Below, piece by piece: positions 1 through 7,608 of a stretch of DNA of 64,000 nt. The notes under the pieces are model-generated. The model searched no databases and was not told the DNA's origin. It saw nothing but the letters and a program-made list of their open reading frames with translations. Source of the stretch: WHSW01 sp963767285. GTDB lineage: Bacteria; Actinomycetota; Thermoleophilia; Solirubrobacterales; 70-9. Where the stretch lies: contig CAVYDJ010000004.1 of the NCBI GenBank assembly GCA_963767285.1, forward strand, positions 806,001 through 870,000. The letters are read 5' to 3'. Position 1 is the first letter of the stretch. Each line of letters begins with the position of its first letter. The position numbers and the translations under genes are program-made.

Positions 1-47
1 CCTATCTGGGGAAGCGGCTTAGCCGCCCATTAGCCTGGCTCCCTACT

Positions 48-1043
48 ATGGCGCCGGTGCGCACACCCCGATCCCGCACCGCCTTCGCGTTGCCGCTCGT
101 CGCGGCCCTCGCCCTGCTCGCCGCCGGCTGCGGCGAAAAGGACGAGCCGGCGGTCGACGACTCGTCGACGGCAGCGGACGCCTCGTCGTTCCCCGCCACC
201 GACGGGGGCACGCTCGAGGACCTGATCGCCGAGGTGGGCGCCGGCGACGATCTCGTCGTCTCCCCGGCCGGGACCACGTTCACGACCGGCAAGAACCGGT
301 TCGGATTCGCGGTCTTCACCGTGGATCGCGAGCAGATCACCGACGCCGACGTCGCGATCTACGCCGCCCACGGCCCGACCGGCAAGGCCGAGGGACCGTT
401 CCCGGCGGCCGTCGAGAGCCTCGAGACCGAGCCCGCGTTCACGGCTCAGACGACCTCCGGCGATCCGGACGCCGCCAAGGCCGTATACGTCGCCGACCTG
501 TCGCTCGACCAGCCCGGCGAGTGGCGGCTGGTGGCGGTGGTCAATCACGACGGCACCACGTCCGCGGCCCGGATCCCGAGCGTGGTTGTCAAGACCGCCG
601 ACCAGGACAAGATCCCGGCGGCCGGCGAGCAGGCGCCGGAGATCCACACCCCGACCACCGACGACGTCGGCGACGTGACCGAGATCGATACCCGCGTGCC
701 GCCCAGCAGCATGCACGACGTCGACTTCGCCGACGCGCTCGGCAAGAAGCCGATCGTGCTCCTCTTCGCCACCCCGGCGCTCTGCCAGAGCCGCGTCTGC
801 GGACCGGTCGTCGACGTCGCCGAGCAGGTCAAGCGCGACCGCCCCGACGACGCTGCCTATATCCACATGGAGATCTGGAACGACAACGACCCCAACAAGG
901 GCGCCCGCGAGCAGGTCCTGGCCTACAACCTGCGCACCGAGCCCTGGCTGTTCGTGATCGGCTCGGACGGCAAGGTGTCGACCCGGATCGAGGGCGCCTA
1001 CAGCGTCGGCGAGCTCGAGCAGGCGCTCGACGAGGTCCAGTAG
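48..1043 (+). CDS. lipoprotein with C-terminal thioredoxin-like domain
   Basis: A 331-residue exported lipoprotein. The N-terminus is basic, then hydrophobic, and ends in a lipobox LAAGC with the lipidated Cys at about residue 28. A low-complexity acidic/Ser/Thr linker follows. Residues about 225-331 look like a thioredoxin fold: strand PIVLLFATPALC, cysteines 246 and 251 spaced CxxxxC instead of CxxC, and a late 'EPWLFVIGSDGKVSTRIEG' strand typical of TlpA/ResA-like proteins. A redox or metal-delivery role outside the membrane is likely but the partner is unknown. A TAGCCT hexamer lies 10 nt before the ATG. The product is well supported as a thioredoxin-like lipoprotein; the precise function is not. 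Confidence 0.85.
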   Translation: MAPVRTPRSRTAFALPLVAALALLAAGCGEKDEPAVDDSSTAADASSFPATDGGTLEDLIAEVGAGDDLVVSPAGTTFTTGKNRFGFAVFTVDREQITDADVAIYAAHGPTGKAEGPFPAAVESLETEPAFTAQTTSGDPDAAKAVYVADLSLDQPGEWRLVAVVNHDGTTSAARIPSVVVKTADQDKIPAAGEQAPEIHTPTTDDVGDVTEIDTRVPPSSMHDVDFADALGKKPIVLLFATPALCQSRVCGPVVDVAEQVKRDRPDDAAYIHMEIWNDNDPNKGAREQVLAYNLRTEPWLFVIGSDGKVSTRIEGAYSVGELEQALDEVQ

Positions 1044-1127
1044 TCGTTCGACAACAGGATCCGGACGGGGCGCCCGAGTAGGAGGAGGTCGTCGGCGAAG
1101 CTGAGCCGGCTGCCCGCCATCAGCGCC

Positions 1128-1328
1128 TCAGGTCTCGCGGATGAACGCGATCCGCTCGGCGTTGATCAGGGCGACGCCCTTGTCGAACGGGTCGGACTGG
1201 GCCGGGATGTGCGTCAGCTCGGAGAACCCGGACGCGCCGCGCGCGAGGCCGTTCTTCACGGTCTCGAGGTCCTCCTCGACGTAGATGCAGTCCCCCGGGG
1301 TCCCCGAGAAGGCGATCAGTGTGCTCAT
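1128..1328 (-). CDS. small conserved-looking hypothetical protein (66 aa)
   Basis: A 66-residue protein starting MSTLIAFSG, preceded on the minus strand by a good AGGAG ribosome-binding site about 6 nt from the ATG, which is why I prefer this start to an upstream one. The C-terminal 'INAERIAFIRE' is reminiscent of small 'VNPERVAYV' proteins, but I cannot name a family. No signal peptide or membrane segment is visible. It stands alone between the lipoprotein gene (convergent) and a tRNA (divergent). Confidence 0.6.
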   Translation of the reverse strand: MSTLIAFSGTPGDCIYVEEDLETVKNGLARGASGFSELTHIPAQSDPFDKGVALINAERIAFIRET

Positions 1329-1404
1329 CCGGCGCTCCTTTTCCGAAATCGGTGACGAGGCGACGATCAATACCAGACCCCCGAAGTTCGTCCCGGTTCC
1401 GCCC

Positions 1405-1410
1405 TAGGCT
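1405..1410 (+). promoter_or_regulatory. -10 element of the tRNA gene
   Basis: TAGGCT ends 8 nt before the first base of the mature tRNA, the right distance for a transcript that starts at or next to the tRNA 5' end. No convincing -35 is visible. Confidence 0.55.
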
Positions 1411-1418
1411 TGCCCCGA

Positions 1419-1491
1419 GGGCCGGTAGCTCAGTTGGTAGAGCAGCGGACTCATAATCCGTAGGGCGGAGGTTCGATCCCTCCCCGGCCCA
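1419..1491 (+). tRNA. tRNA with CAT anticodon (elongator Met or lysidine-type Ile2)
   Basis: A full cloverleaf can be drawn: acceptor GGGCCGG (1419-1425) pairs with CCGGCCC (1484-1490), anticodon stem GCGGA/TCCGT surrounds loop CTCATAA with anticodon CAT at 1452-1454, and the T stem GGAGG/CCTCC encloses TTCGATC. The discriminator is A1491 and CCA is not encoded. It is not initiator-like, since the anticodon stem lacks three G-C pairs next to the loop. C4-G69 and C5-G68 in the acceptor stem match the known TilS determinants of E. coli tRNA-Ile2, so an AUA-reading, lysidine-modified tRNA is possible; elongator Met is the alternative. Confidence 0.93.
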
Positions 1492-1523
1492 TCATCGTGG
1501 ACCCCGAACGAGAGGAGTGACCA

Positions 1524-2195
1524 ATGAGCGTCCCCACACCCGTCGTTTCCGAGGAGGAGTGGAAGCTCGCGCGCGACGCTCTGCTCGTCAAGGAGAAGGA
1601 GCTCACACGGGCGCGAGACGCGCTGGCCGCCGAGCGGCGGCGCCTGCCCCTGGTCGCGGTCGAAAAGGACTACCGGTTCGAGGGCCCCGACGGCGAGCTG
1701 AGCCTGCTGGATCTATTCGACGGCCGACGGCAGCTGATCGTCTACCGCTTCTTCCTCGATCCGGACATGGAGAGCTATCCCGCCGGCTGTACGGGCTGCT
1801 CGATGTTCGCCGACAACATGCCGGAGCTGGCACACGTCAACGCACGAGACACGACGATGGTCTTCGTCTCGGGCGGTGACCAGGAAACGATCCGCGACTA
1901 TCGCGCGCGCATGGGCTGGGACGTGCCCTGGTACACGACGCGTGACGAGTTCTCGGCCGACTTCGACGTACCCGAGTACTGGGGCGTGAACGTCTTTCTG
2001 CGCGACGGCGACAAGATCTACCGCAGCTACTACACGACCGGACGTGGGGCGGAGGACATGACCAGCGTCTGGGCGCTGCTGGATGTAACCCCCTTCGGGC
2101 GCCAGGAGGAATGGCAGGACGCCCCGGACGGCGTCCCGCAGGACCCGACTCGGGTCCGGCGTCACGACGAGTACACCGCTGACGAGTTGACATGA
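1524..2195 (+). CDS. DUF899 family thioredoxin-like protein
   Basis: 223 residues, matching the DUF899 family: an N-terminal helical segment 'EEEWKLARDALLVKEKELTRARD', the motif 'VEKDYRFEGPDG', and a thioredoxin-like core with cysteines 89 and 92 in 'GCTGCS'. The C-terminal 'VNVFLRDGDKIYRSYYTTGRG' is also typical. The family is cytosolic and thought to be redox-active, without a settled substrate. An AGAGGAG site precedes the ATG. Its stop codon overlaps the start of the next gene (ATGA, 2192-2195), so the two were translationally coupled before the downstream gene acquired its frameshift. Confidence 0.88.
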   Translation: MSVPTPVVSEEEWKLARDALLVKEKELTRARDALAAERRRLPLVAVEKDYRFEGPDGELSLLDLFDGRRQLIVYRFFLDPDMESYPAGCTGCSMFADNMPELAHVNARDTTMVFVSGGDQETIRDYRARMGWDVPWYTTRDEFSADFDVPEYWGVNVFLRDGDKIYRSYYTTGRGAEDMTSVWALLDVTPFGRQEEWQDAPDGVPQDPTRVRRHDEYTADELT

Positions 2196-2630
2196 CGATC
2201 AAGCGCATGGATCACGTCGGCGTCGTGGTCGAGGATCTCGCGGCTGCGATCGCGTTCTTCGTCGAGCTGGGCCTGGAGCTGGAGGGCGAGACAACGGTCG
2301 AGGGTGAATGGGTGGACCAGCTCGTCGGGCTGGACGGCGTGCGAGCGGACCTCGCCTTCCTGCGGACCCCGGACGGCCACGGCCGGGTCGAGCTGTCGAC
2401 GTTCGACAGGCCGGCGGCCACCACCAGTGCGCCGAGGGCGCCGGTGAACGTCCCGGGCATCCCTCGCCTCACGTTCGCCGTCGACGCCGTCGACGACGTC
2501 CTCGACCGCCTGCGCGCCCCACGGCGCCGAGCTCGTAGGCGAGGTGGCGCAGTACGAGGACATCTACCGGTACTGCTACGTCCGCGGCCCCGCCGGCGTC
2601 ATCATCGGACTGGTCGAGGAGCTCCCCTGA
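2192..2630 (+). pseudogene. VOC/glyoxalase-family protein, frameshifted
   Basis: The first reading frame gives a clear vicinal-oxygen-chelate N-terminus ('KRMDHVGVVVEDLAAAIAFFVELGLELEGE') and a second half-domain ('PRLTFAVDAVDDVLDRL'). After the CCCC run at 2517-2520 the family sequence continues one frame over as 'HGAELVGEVAQYEDIYRYC' and ends '...GVIIGLVEELP' at 2628-2630. The length 2192-2630 is 146 codons plus one base, consistent with one extra C. With that base removed, a normal VOC protein of about 145 residues is restored. Either a recent pseudogene or a homopolymer sequencing error. Confidence 0.8.
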
Positions 2631-2662
2631 ACGGAGCGCTTTGTGCGTCCGCACCGCCGGGT

Positions 2663-3122
2663 GTAGGGTCGATCTCGATCGACGACATCGCGATCACCGA
2701 GGGCAATTCCGGCCAGACCGTCGCGACGCTGACGGTCAGCGCGACGCCGGCCAACGGCGCCGCGGTCAGCCCAGCCCGCCGACAAGACCGCTCCCAAGGG
2801 CAAGCTCAAGGCCAAGAGCCCTCAGGACATCGACAAGCTGGTGGTGACGGTCTCCTCCAACGAGGCCGCCAAGGCGGTCGGAACCGCGACCGTCAGCGTC
2901 CCGGCCGGTAAGAAGGCCGTGAAGTCCAAGCAGGCGAAGGCCAACATCCCGGCCAACGGCAAGAAGAAGCTGAAGCTCAAGTTCAAGAGCAAGGCGCTGA
3001 AGACGATCAAGAAGGCGATCGCCAAGAAGGGCAAGAACCCGAAGGCAAAGATCGCCGTCACGCTCACCGACAACGCCGGCAACAAGACCAAGCTCAAGAA
3101 GAACGTCAAGCTCAAGAACTGA
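2663..3122 (+). pseudogene. remnant of a Calx-beta / lysine-rich surface protein
   Basis: In one frame, from about 2669, 'SISIDDIAITEGNSGQTVA' reads like the first strands of a Calx-beta domain, but the domain stops after about 35 residues. From about 2775 a different frame carries a Lys-rich tail ('TAPKGKLKAKSPQDIDKL' to 'NKTKLKKNVKLKN', stop at 3122) that resembles the C-terminal region of secreted, repeat-containing proteins. There is no start codon with a ribosome site and no signal peptide. I read this as the two ends of a larger exported protein joined by an internal deletion with loss of frame. The tail alone could be expressed from GTG 2841, but I doubt it. Confidence 0.5.
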
Positions 3123-3211
3123 GCAGGGCGGCTCGGCGCTGGACGGCGCCCGGCTACGGGCTTATGATCAGTTCGCCTTCGGTGGAAGGATTCCACGACC
3201 GAGGAACTGGT

Positions 3212-4327
3212 ATGGAGATCAGGAAGGGACCGAGCGCGACCTACGCGAACGTCATGGCCACGTTCGCCGTCTTCATCGCCGTGTGCGGTGGATCCTTTGC
3301 GATCGCACGCGGGGGGCCCAGGCCCGTGCCCAACGCGGCCGGCGAGATCGAGGCGTGCTACGTGAAGAAGGGGAAGAACAAGGGAGACATTCGCCTTCTC
3401 GTGAAGGGCAAGTGCCGGCGCACGGAGAAGCTGATCACGTGGAGCGTGGGGGGCCCCAAGGGCCTGGCCGGCGCCGACGGACAGCCCGGCGCCGACGGTC
3501 AGCCCGGCGCCACCGGTCAGCCCGGCGCCACCGGTCAGCCCGGCGCCCCCGGAACCGCGGGACAGCAGGGCGCGACGGGCCCTCAGGGTTCGGCCACCGG
3601 CGCGGCCGGCGGCGACCTGACGGGCAACTATCCCAACCCGGCAATCGCTCCCAACGCCCTCGGATCGGCGGAGGTCGTCGACGACTCGCTCGCGGCCGGG
3701 GATCTCGGCTTGGATTCGGTCCTGGCCTCCGAGCTCGGCAACGATTCCGTGGGGTCGGCGAACGTGATTCTCGACACCCTCGGAGCGGTCGACATCGGCA
3801 CGGGTGCGGTCGGTTCGCCCGAGCTGGGCGACGATCTCGACGACACGGTCAACGCGGACGACATCGCGACCGACGGCGTCGACTCGGCCGAGCTGGCAAA
3901 CGATCTCGACGACTCGGTGACCGCCGATGACGTCGGCAGCGACATCGGAACTTCGGAGATCGAGACGGACGGGGTCGGGGGCTCGGAGATCGCCGGCGGC
4001 GCCGTGGGCGCGAGCGAGGTCACCGACGGCTCACTCGGTCTCAACGAGTTGCAGATCGGTGCCCGCATCAACGACTCGCTCGACCTCTTCATGACGGCGA
4101 TCAACAACGGAGCATGCTCCGGTTTCGTGAACGCCAGCGGTCCGGCGATCGGAAACACCGCGAGCGGAGCGACGACGTTTGTTACCGACACCGACACCGC
4201 AGGGTGGCGGGTCGAGGGAGCGACGACCACGGGTGGCGCCGCCCGGGTCAGGTTCTGCAACCAGACGGGCGCCAACGTGGCCGACCCACCGGAGATCACG
4301 TTCAGTTGGATCACGCTCGCGGACTGA
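3212..4327 (+). CDS. collagen-like surface protein with decapeptide repeats
   Basis: 371 residues from ATG 3212, which has an upstream GAGGAAC; an in-frame ATG at 3164 is possible but adds an untypical extension. An N-terminal hydrophobic segment ('NVMATFAVFIAVCGGSFAIA') anchors or exports it. Residues about 80-125 are a Gly-X-Y tract rich in GQP/GAT triplets. Residues about 145-285 are degenerate ten-residue repeats of the form x-S-V-G-S-x-E-L-x-x, strongly acidic. A small C-terminal domain has two Cys. No neighbour suggests a pathway; it is transcribed alone. The same membrane segment plus decapeptide design recurs at 57.6-59.0 kb, so it probably belongs to a surface-protein family of this lineage. 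Confidence 0.85.
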   Translation: MEIRKGPSATYANVMATFAVFIAVCGGSFAIARGGPRPVPNAAGEIEACYVKKGKNKGDIRLLVKGKCRRTEKLITWSVGGPKGLAGADGQPGADGQPGATGQPGATGQPGAPGTAGQQGATGPQGSATGAAGGDLTGNYPNPAIAPNALGSAEVVDDSLAAGDLGLDSVLASELGNDSVGSANVILDTLGAVDIGTGAVGSPELGDDLDDTVNADDIATDGVDSAELANDLDDSVTADDVGSDIGTSEIETDGVGGSEIAGGAVGASEVTDGSLGLNELQIGARINDSLDLFMTAINNGACSGFVNASGPAIGNTASGATTFVTDTDTAGWRVEGATTTGGAARVRFCNQTGANVADPPEITFSWITLAD

Positions 4328-4352
4328 CGGCGACCGCGCGTCCCGATAGGTT
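4324..4352 (+). promoter_or_regulatory. promoter of the ATP-grasp gene
   Basis: CTGACG (4324-4329), a 17-bp spacer and TAGGTT (4347-4352) form a good sigma-70-type pair. The GTG start at 4359 is 6 nt after the -10, predicting a leaderless mRNA. The -35 overlaps the stop codon of the preceding gene. Confidence 0.6.
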
Positions 4353-4358
4353 CCCCGC

Positions 4359-5615
4359 GTGCCGAAGCTGATGGTCATCAGGGCGCTGGGCGGGATCTCG
4401 CCGCAGAGCTTCTGCCCGCGGCTCGCCGAGCTGGCGGACCTCGTGGTCCTGCACGTGCCGAACCTGATGGAGGTCGACCACGAGGGTGAGCTGGCGTGCA
4501 TTCGCGAGCACGGGGAGTGCATCGAGGTGTCGCACCCCGACCAGGTCGTGCCCGAGGCGCTCGCCTACGCGGAGCAGAACTCGATCGACGGGATCCTCAC
4601 CTTCAGCGAGTGGATCCTGCTGCAGACCGCCCAGGCGGCCGAGCAGCTCGAGCTGCCGTTCCACCCGGTCGAGGCCGTGCACCGAATGCGCAACAAGGTG
4701 CTGCAGCGCCATGCGCTTCATGACGCGGACGTCCCGAGCGCGAAGTTCTACGAGATCAACACCCTCGACGACGTCGACGCGGCCCTCGAGGTCGTCCCGC
4801 TGCCTGCGGTGCTGAAGCCGCAGGCCGGCGCCGGCAGCATCCTGACCTTCGAGGCTACGACGCGCGACGGGCTGATCGACGAGGTGCGCGACGCCCTCGA
4901 GCTCGCGGGCCAGACGAGGATGGCCGAGGAGCACGAGCAGGGCTACATCCTCGAGGAGGAGCTGATCGGCACCGACTGGCACGGCGATCCCCGATACGGC
5001 GACTACTGCAGCTGCGAGTCGCTGATCTTCCAGGGGGAGGTCCATCACATCAACGTGACCGACCGGGCCCCGCTGGCGCCGCCGTTTCGCGAGACCGGGG
5101 TGATCATGCCCTCGACGCTCGACGACGAAAAACAGCAGCAGGTCAAGGACGTCGCCGAGCAGGCGGCCAAGGCGTGCGGCGCGATGAACGGCGGCACGCA
5201 CATCGAGATGAAGCTGACCAAGGACGGCCCGCGGATCATCGAGGTCAACGGCCGCTTCGGCGGCTCGTTCCCCGACCTGTGGCACGCGGCCTCCAACTTC
5301 GACGCGATCACCCAGGCGGGCAAGGTCGCGCTCGGTCAGCGGCCCGACTTCAACATCAACTTCGAGCGCTGGGTCGAGCACCTGATCCCGCCGGCGCCGG
5401 AGGGGATCGTCACCGGCGTCAGCGGCCTCGACGAGGTGAGCAAGATCCCGGGGGTGATCGACGTGATGCACCACAACGTCGCCGAGCAGGACTCGCGCGT
5501 CGGCATCATCGACGCGATGGTCACGGCGATCGCAGTGGCGGACACGCCCGACGAGCTGTTCGCGGTCCAGGACCGGGTCTTCGAGACGATCGAGTACGTG
5601 CGCGCTCCGTCGTGA
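4359..5615 (+). CDS. ATP-grasp ligase
   Basis: A 418-residue ATP-grasp enzyme with a carbamoyl-phosphate-synthase-like fold. The pre-ATP-grasp domain occupies residues 1-110, 'RNKVLQRHALHDADVPSAKF' marks the start of the ATP-binding region, 'PAVLKPQAGAGS' is the lysine/glycine loop, and 'RIIEVNGRFGG' near residue 297 carries the E-x-N metal ligands. Such enzymes join a carboxylate, activated as acyl phosphate, to an amine. The start is GTG; an ATG four codons later is an alternative. It overlaps the next gene by GTGA, so the ligase and that protein are probably made in fixed ratio and act in one pathway. Substrates cannot be read from the sequence. Confidence 0.85.
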   Translation: MPKLMVIRALGGISPQSFCPRLAELADLVVLHVPNLMEVDHEGELACIREHGECIEVSHPDQVVPEALAYAEQNSIDGILTFSEWILLQTAQAAEQLELPFHPVEAVHRMRNKVLQRHALHDADVPSAKFYEINTLDDVDAALEVVPLPAVLKPQAGAGSILTFEATTRDGLIDEVRDALELAGQTRMAEEHEQGYILEEELIGTDWHGDPRYGDYCSCESLIFQGEVHHINVTDRAPLAPPFRETGVIMPSTLDDEKQQQVKDVAEQAAKACGAMNGGTHIEMKLTKDGPRIIEVNGRFGGSFPDLWHAASNFDAITQAGKVALGQRPDFNINFERWVEHLIPPAPEGIVTGVSGLDEVSKIPGVIDVMHHNVAEQDSRVGIIDAMVTAIAVADTPDELFAVQDRVFETIEYVRAPS

Positions 5616-6910
5616 GCTACGCGGAGATCGACCGGTCCAGCCTTCCCGCCGGCCTCGCGGACCTGACGTCGTTCGGGTTGATCGAGGCCCTCTACGGGAG
5701 GCGATCGCGCCGTTTTTCGATGGGCGTCACCTCACCGGACAACCCGCTCGGATACGCCTCCAAGCACGAGCCGGTGCCGCTCACCGAGCTGGAGGAGCTG
5801 CTCGTCCTGAACGGCATGGCCGGCAACACCGGCTGGCATTCGAGCATCAAGGGCTCGCCCCTCTACGCGCCGCACGTCTCGAACTACTCGGCCGCGGCGG
5901 GCGGGCGCGCGATGCCCTCGGCCGCGGGGTACCACACGACCGAGCTCTTCTTCACCAACGACCGCGGGACGTTCATGTTCCCGACGCGAGACGCCCCGGC
6001 GCTGGTCGACGCGATCCCCGACGGCGAGGAGCCGCTGATCGCTGCGCTGGAGGCGCACGGCGAGCGCGTCAGGAAGCTGAGCGACGACCGGATTCCCACG
6101 CCGCCCCGCGAGCCGTACATCATCGCCCACAACACATGGTGCGCGAACGTGCCGGGGTCGACGCTGATCATCCCCGTCGGCGACGTGGCGCAGCAGATGA
6201 TCGCGCTGCTCTGCTTCTTGGTCCAGAACGGGCACTGCATCTACGACGACGTCAACGACCGCAAGATCCCGGGCCTCGAGCGCTTCGCGGACATCGTCGA
6301 CATCGAGCAGCCGGCGCGGGCGCTCTCCTACATGGAGACCTACGCGCTGACCGAGTGCACGGCCGAGCTTTCGTGCTCGTGCCTTAACGGCATGCTGATG
6401 CTCCAGGCGATGGGGCTGGGAGGCTGGATGTTCGACGGCATCAACCGCTTCGCCCTGTACGGCACCATGGACGACCCCGAGGCGCCGGGCCTCGGGTTCG
6501 CCTTCGAGCAGCGCGAGGACTGGACCATTCCCAACCCGACCGGGATCCCGGGTGTCTACGAGGGGCTGTCACCACCTCACTTCCCGGACATGCGGGCGGC
6601 CGTGGAGGCGTTCGCGGAGCGCAAGTTCGGTCGCGGCGGGCCGTACAACGCCGAGACACCGGGACCCTGGAAGGACAGCCGTGGCGTGCGCTCCAGCGCG
6701 CAGGTCCACAGCGAGGAGTTCAAGGACTGCGTCGGGGTGATGGCCCAGTACATCTACGACACGTTCGGCAAGTTCCCGGGCACGGTGCCGACGATCTTCA
6801 GCATGACCTTCCTCCAGGTCCACCACCTCGACACCGACTACTACGACGAGCTCTTCGAGCCGGGCCACCTCCTGGACACCCACCGCTCACACATGGAGCA
6901 GTGGCACTAG
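5612..6910 (+). CDS. nitroreductase-like protein coupled to ATP-grasp ligase
   Basis: 432 residues from a GTG that overlaps the ligase stop (GTGA, 5612-5615). I do not recognise it as a named family. Features recall the nitroreductase/SagB fold: 'GRRSRRFSMGV' near the start resembles the R-R-S-x-R-x-F flavin-binding motif, 'RAMPSAAGYHTTELFF' resembles the P-S-A-G-x-x-P-x-E-L motif, and 'LNGMLMLQAMGLGGWMF' resembles the late alanine/leucine helix with GLGG. The C-terminus ('TIFSMTFLQVHHLDTDYYDELF') is unusual for that fold. An FMN-dependent oxidation of the ligase product is possible, but this is an inference from weak motifs. Confidence 0.6.
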   Translation: MSYAEIDRSSLPAGLADLTSFGLIEALYGRRSRRFSMGVTSPDNPLGYASKHEPVPLTELEELLVLNGMAGNTGWHSSIKGSPLYAPHVSNYSAAAGGRAMPSAAGYHTTELFFTNDRGTFMFPTRDAPALVDAIPDGEEPLIAALEAHGERVRKLSDDRIPTPPREPYIIAHNTWCANVPGSTLIIPVGDVAQQMIALLCFLVQNGHCIYDDVNDRKIPGLERFADIVDIEQPARALSYMETYALTECTAELSCSCLNGMLMLQAMGLGGWMFDGINRFALYGTMDDPEAPGLGFAFEQREDWTIPNPTGIPGVYEGLSPPHFPDMRAAVEAFAERKFGRGGPYNAETPGPWKDSRGVRSSAQVHSEEFKDCVGVMAQYIYDTFGKFPGTVPTIFSMTFLQVHHLDTDYYDELFEPGHLLDTHRSHMEQWH

Positions 6911-6933
6911 GCGCGATGTGTATGGTCGACGCG

Positions 6934-7608
6934 ATGACCGACATCGACACATCGCTCGCCAAGTTCGAGGAGATCGAGACCGGGGAGGCATTCACCCTTC
7001 AGGGTCCGCGGCTCTTGAAGGTGGAGCTGGCCGAGGCCTCGGTGATGGCGAAGAACGGGGCCATGGTGGCCTACCAGGGCGAGGTCCGGTTCGAGCACCA
7101 GGGGGGCGGGCTCGGGCGCTTCCTGAAGAAGGCTGCGACCGGCGAGTCGCTGCGGCTCATGCAGGCGGAGGGCACGGGGGAGGTGTTCCTCGCTAACCAG
7201 GCGATGCTCGTCCACGTGCTGCGCCTCGCCAACGAATCGATCACGGTGAACGGAGAGAACATCCTCGCGTTCGAGACCGGGATCGAGTGGGACGTGACGC
7301 GGGTGAAGGGAGGCACGGCAGGCGTGCTGGCGGGCGGCCTCTTCAACATCCACCTGACCGGCACCGGGTTGGTCGCGCTCGTCTCGGACGGCGAACCGGT
7401 GAGGCTCGACGTGGGTAGTGCGCCCACGTTCGCGGACCCGCAGGCGGCGATCGCCTGGTCGGGCGGGGTCACAACGAGCCTGAAGACCGAGGTCCAGGCG
7501 AAGAGCCTGATCGGGATGGGCTCAGGCGAGAGCTTCCAGCTCGGCCTGTCGGGCCAGGGTTGGGTCCTGGTCCAGCCCTCCGAGGGCCGGCCGCTCCAGC
7601 GCGGCTAG
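6934..7608 (+). CDS. AIM24 family protein
   Basis: 224 residues from ATG 6934, which lies 7 nt after TATGGT; in-frame ATGs at 6916 and 6922 are alternatives. The sequence follows the AIM24 (DUF124) pattern: 'FTLQGPRLLKVEL', 'GAMVAYQGEVRFEHQGGGLGRFLKKAATGESLRLMQAEGTGEVFLA', 'ENILAFETGIEWDV' and 'GLFNIHLTGTGLVAL'. These proteins form a beta-rich fold related to tryptophan-RNA-binding attenuator rings; the bacterial role is unsettled. It lies 23 nt after the preceding gene and may also be co-transcribed with it. Its end overlaps the convergent DUF917 gene by 4 nt. Confidence 0.82.
   Translation: MTDIDTSLAKFEEIETGEAFTLQGPRLLKVELAEASVMAKNGAMVAYQGEVRFEHQGGGLGRFLKKAATGESLRLMQAEGTGEVFLANQAMLVHVLRLANESITVNGENILAFETGIEWDVTRVKGGTAGVLAGGLFNIHLTGTGLVALVSDGEPVRLDVGSAPTFADPQAAIAWSGGVTTSLKTEVQAKSLIGMGSGESFQLGLSGQGWVLVQPSEGRPLQRG

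Noticed and set aside
3283..3930. Long Arg-rich open frames over the collagen-like gene
   Set aside because: Out-of-frame shadows of the repeats; composition is typical of noncoding frames in GC-rich DNA.
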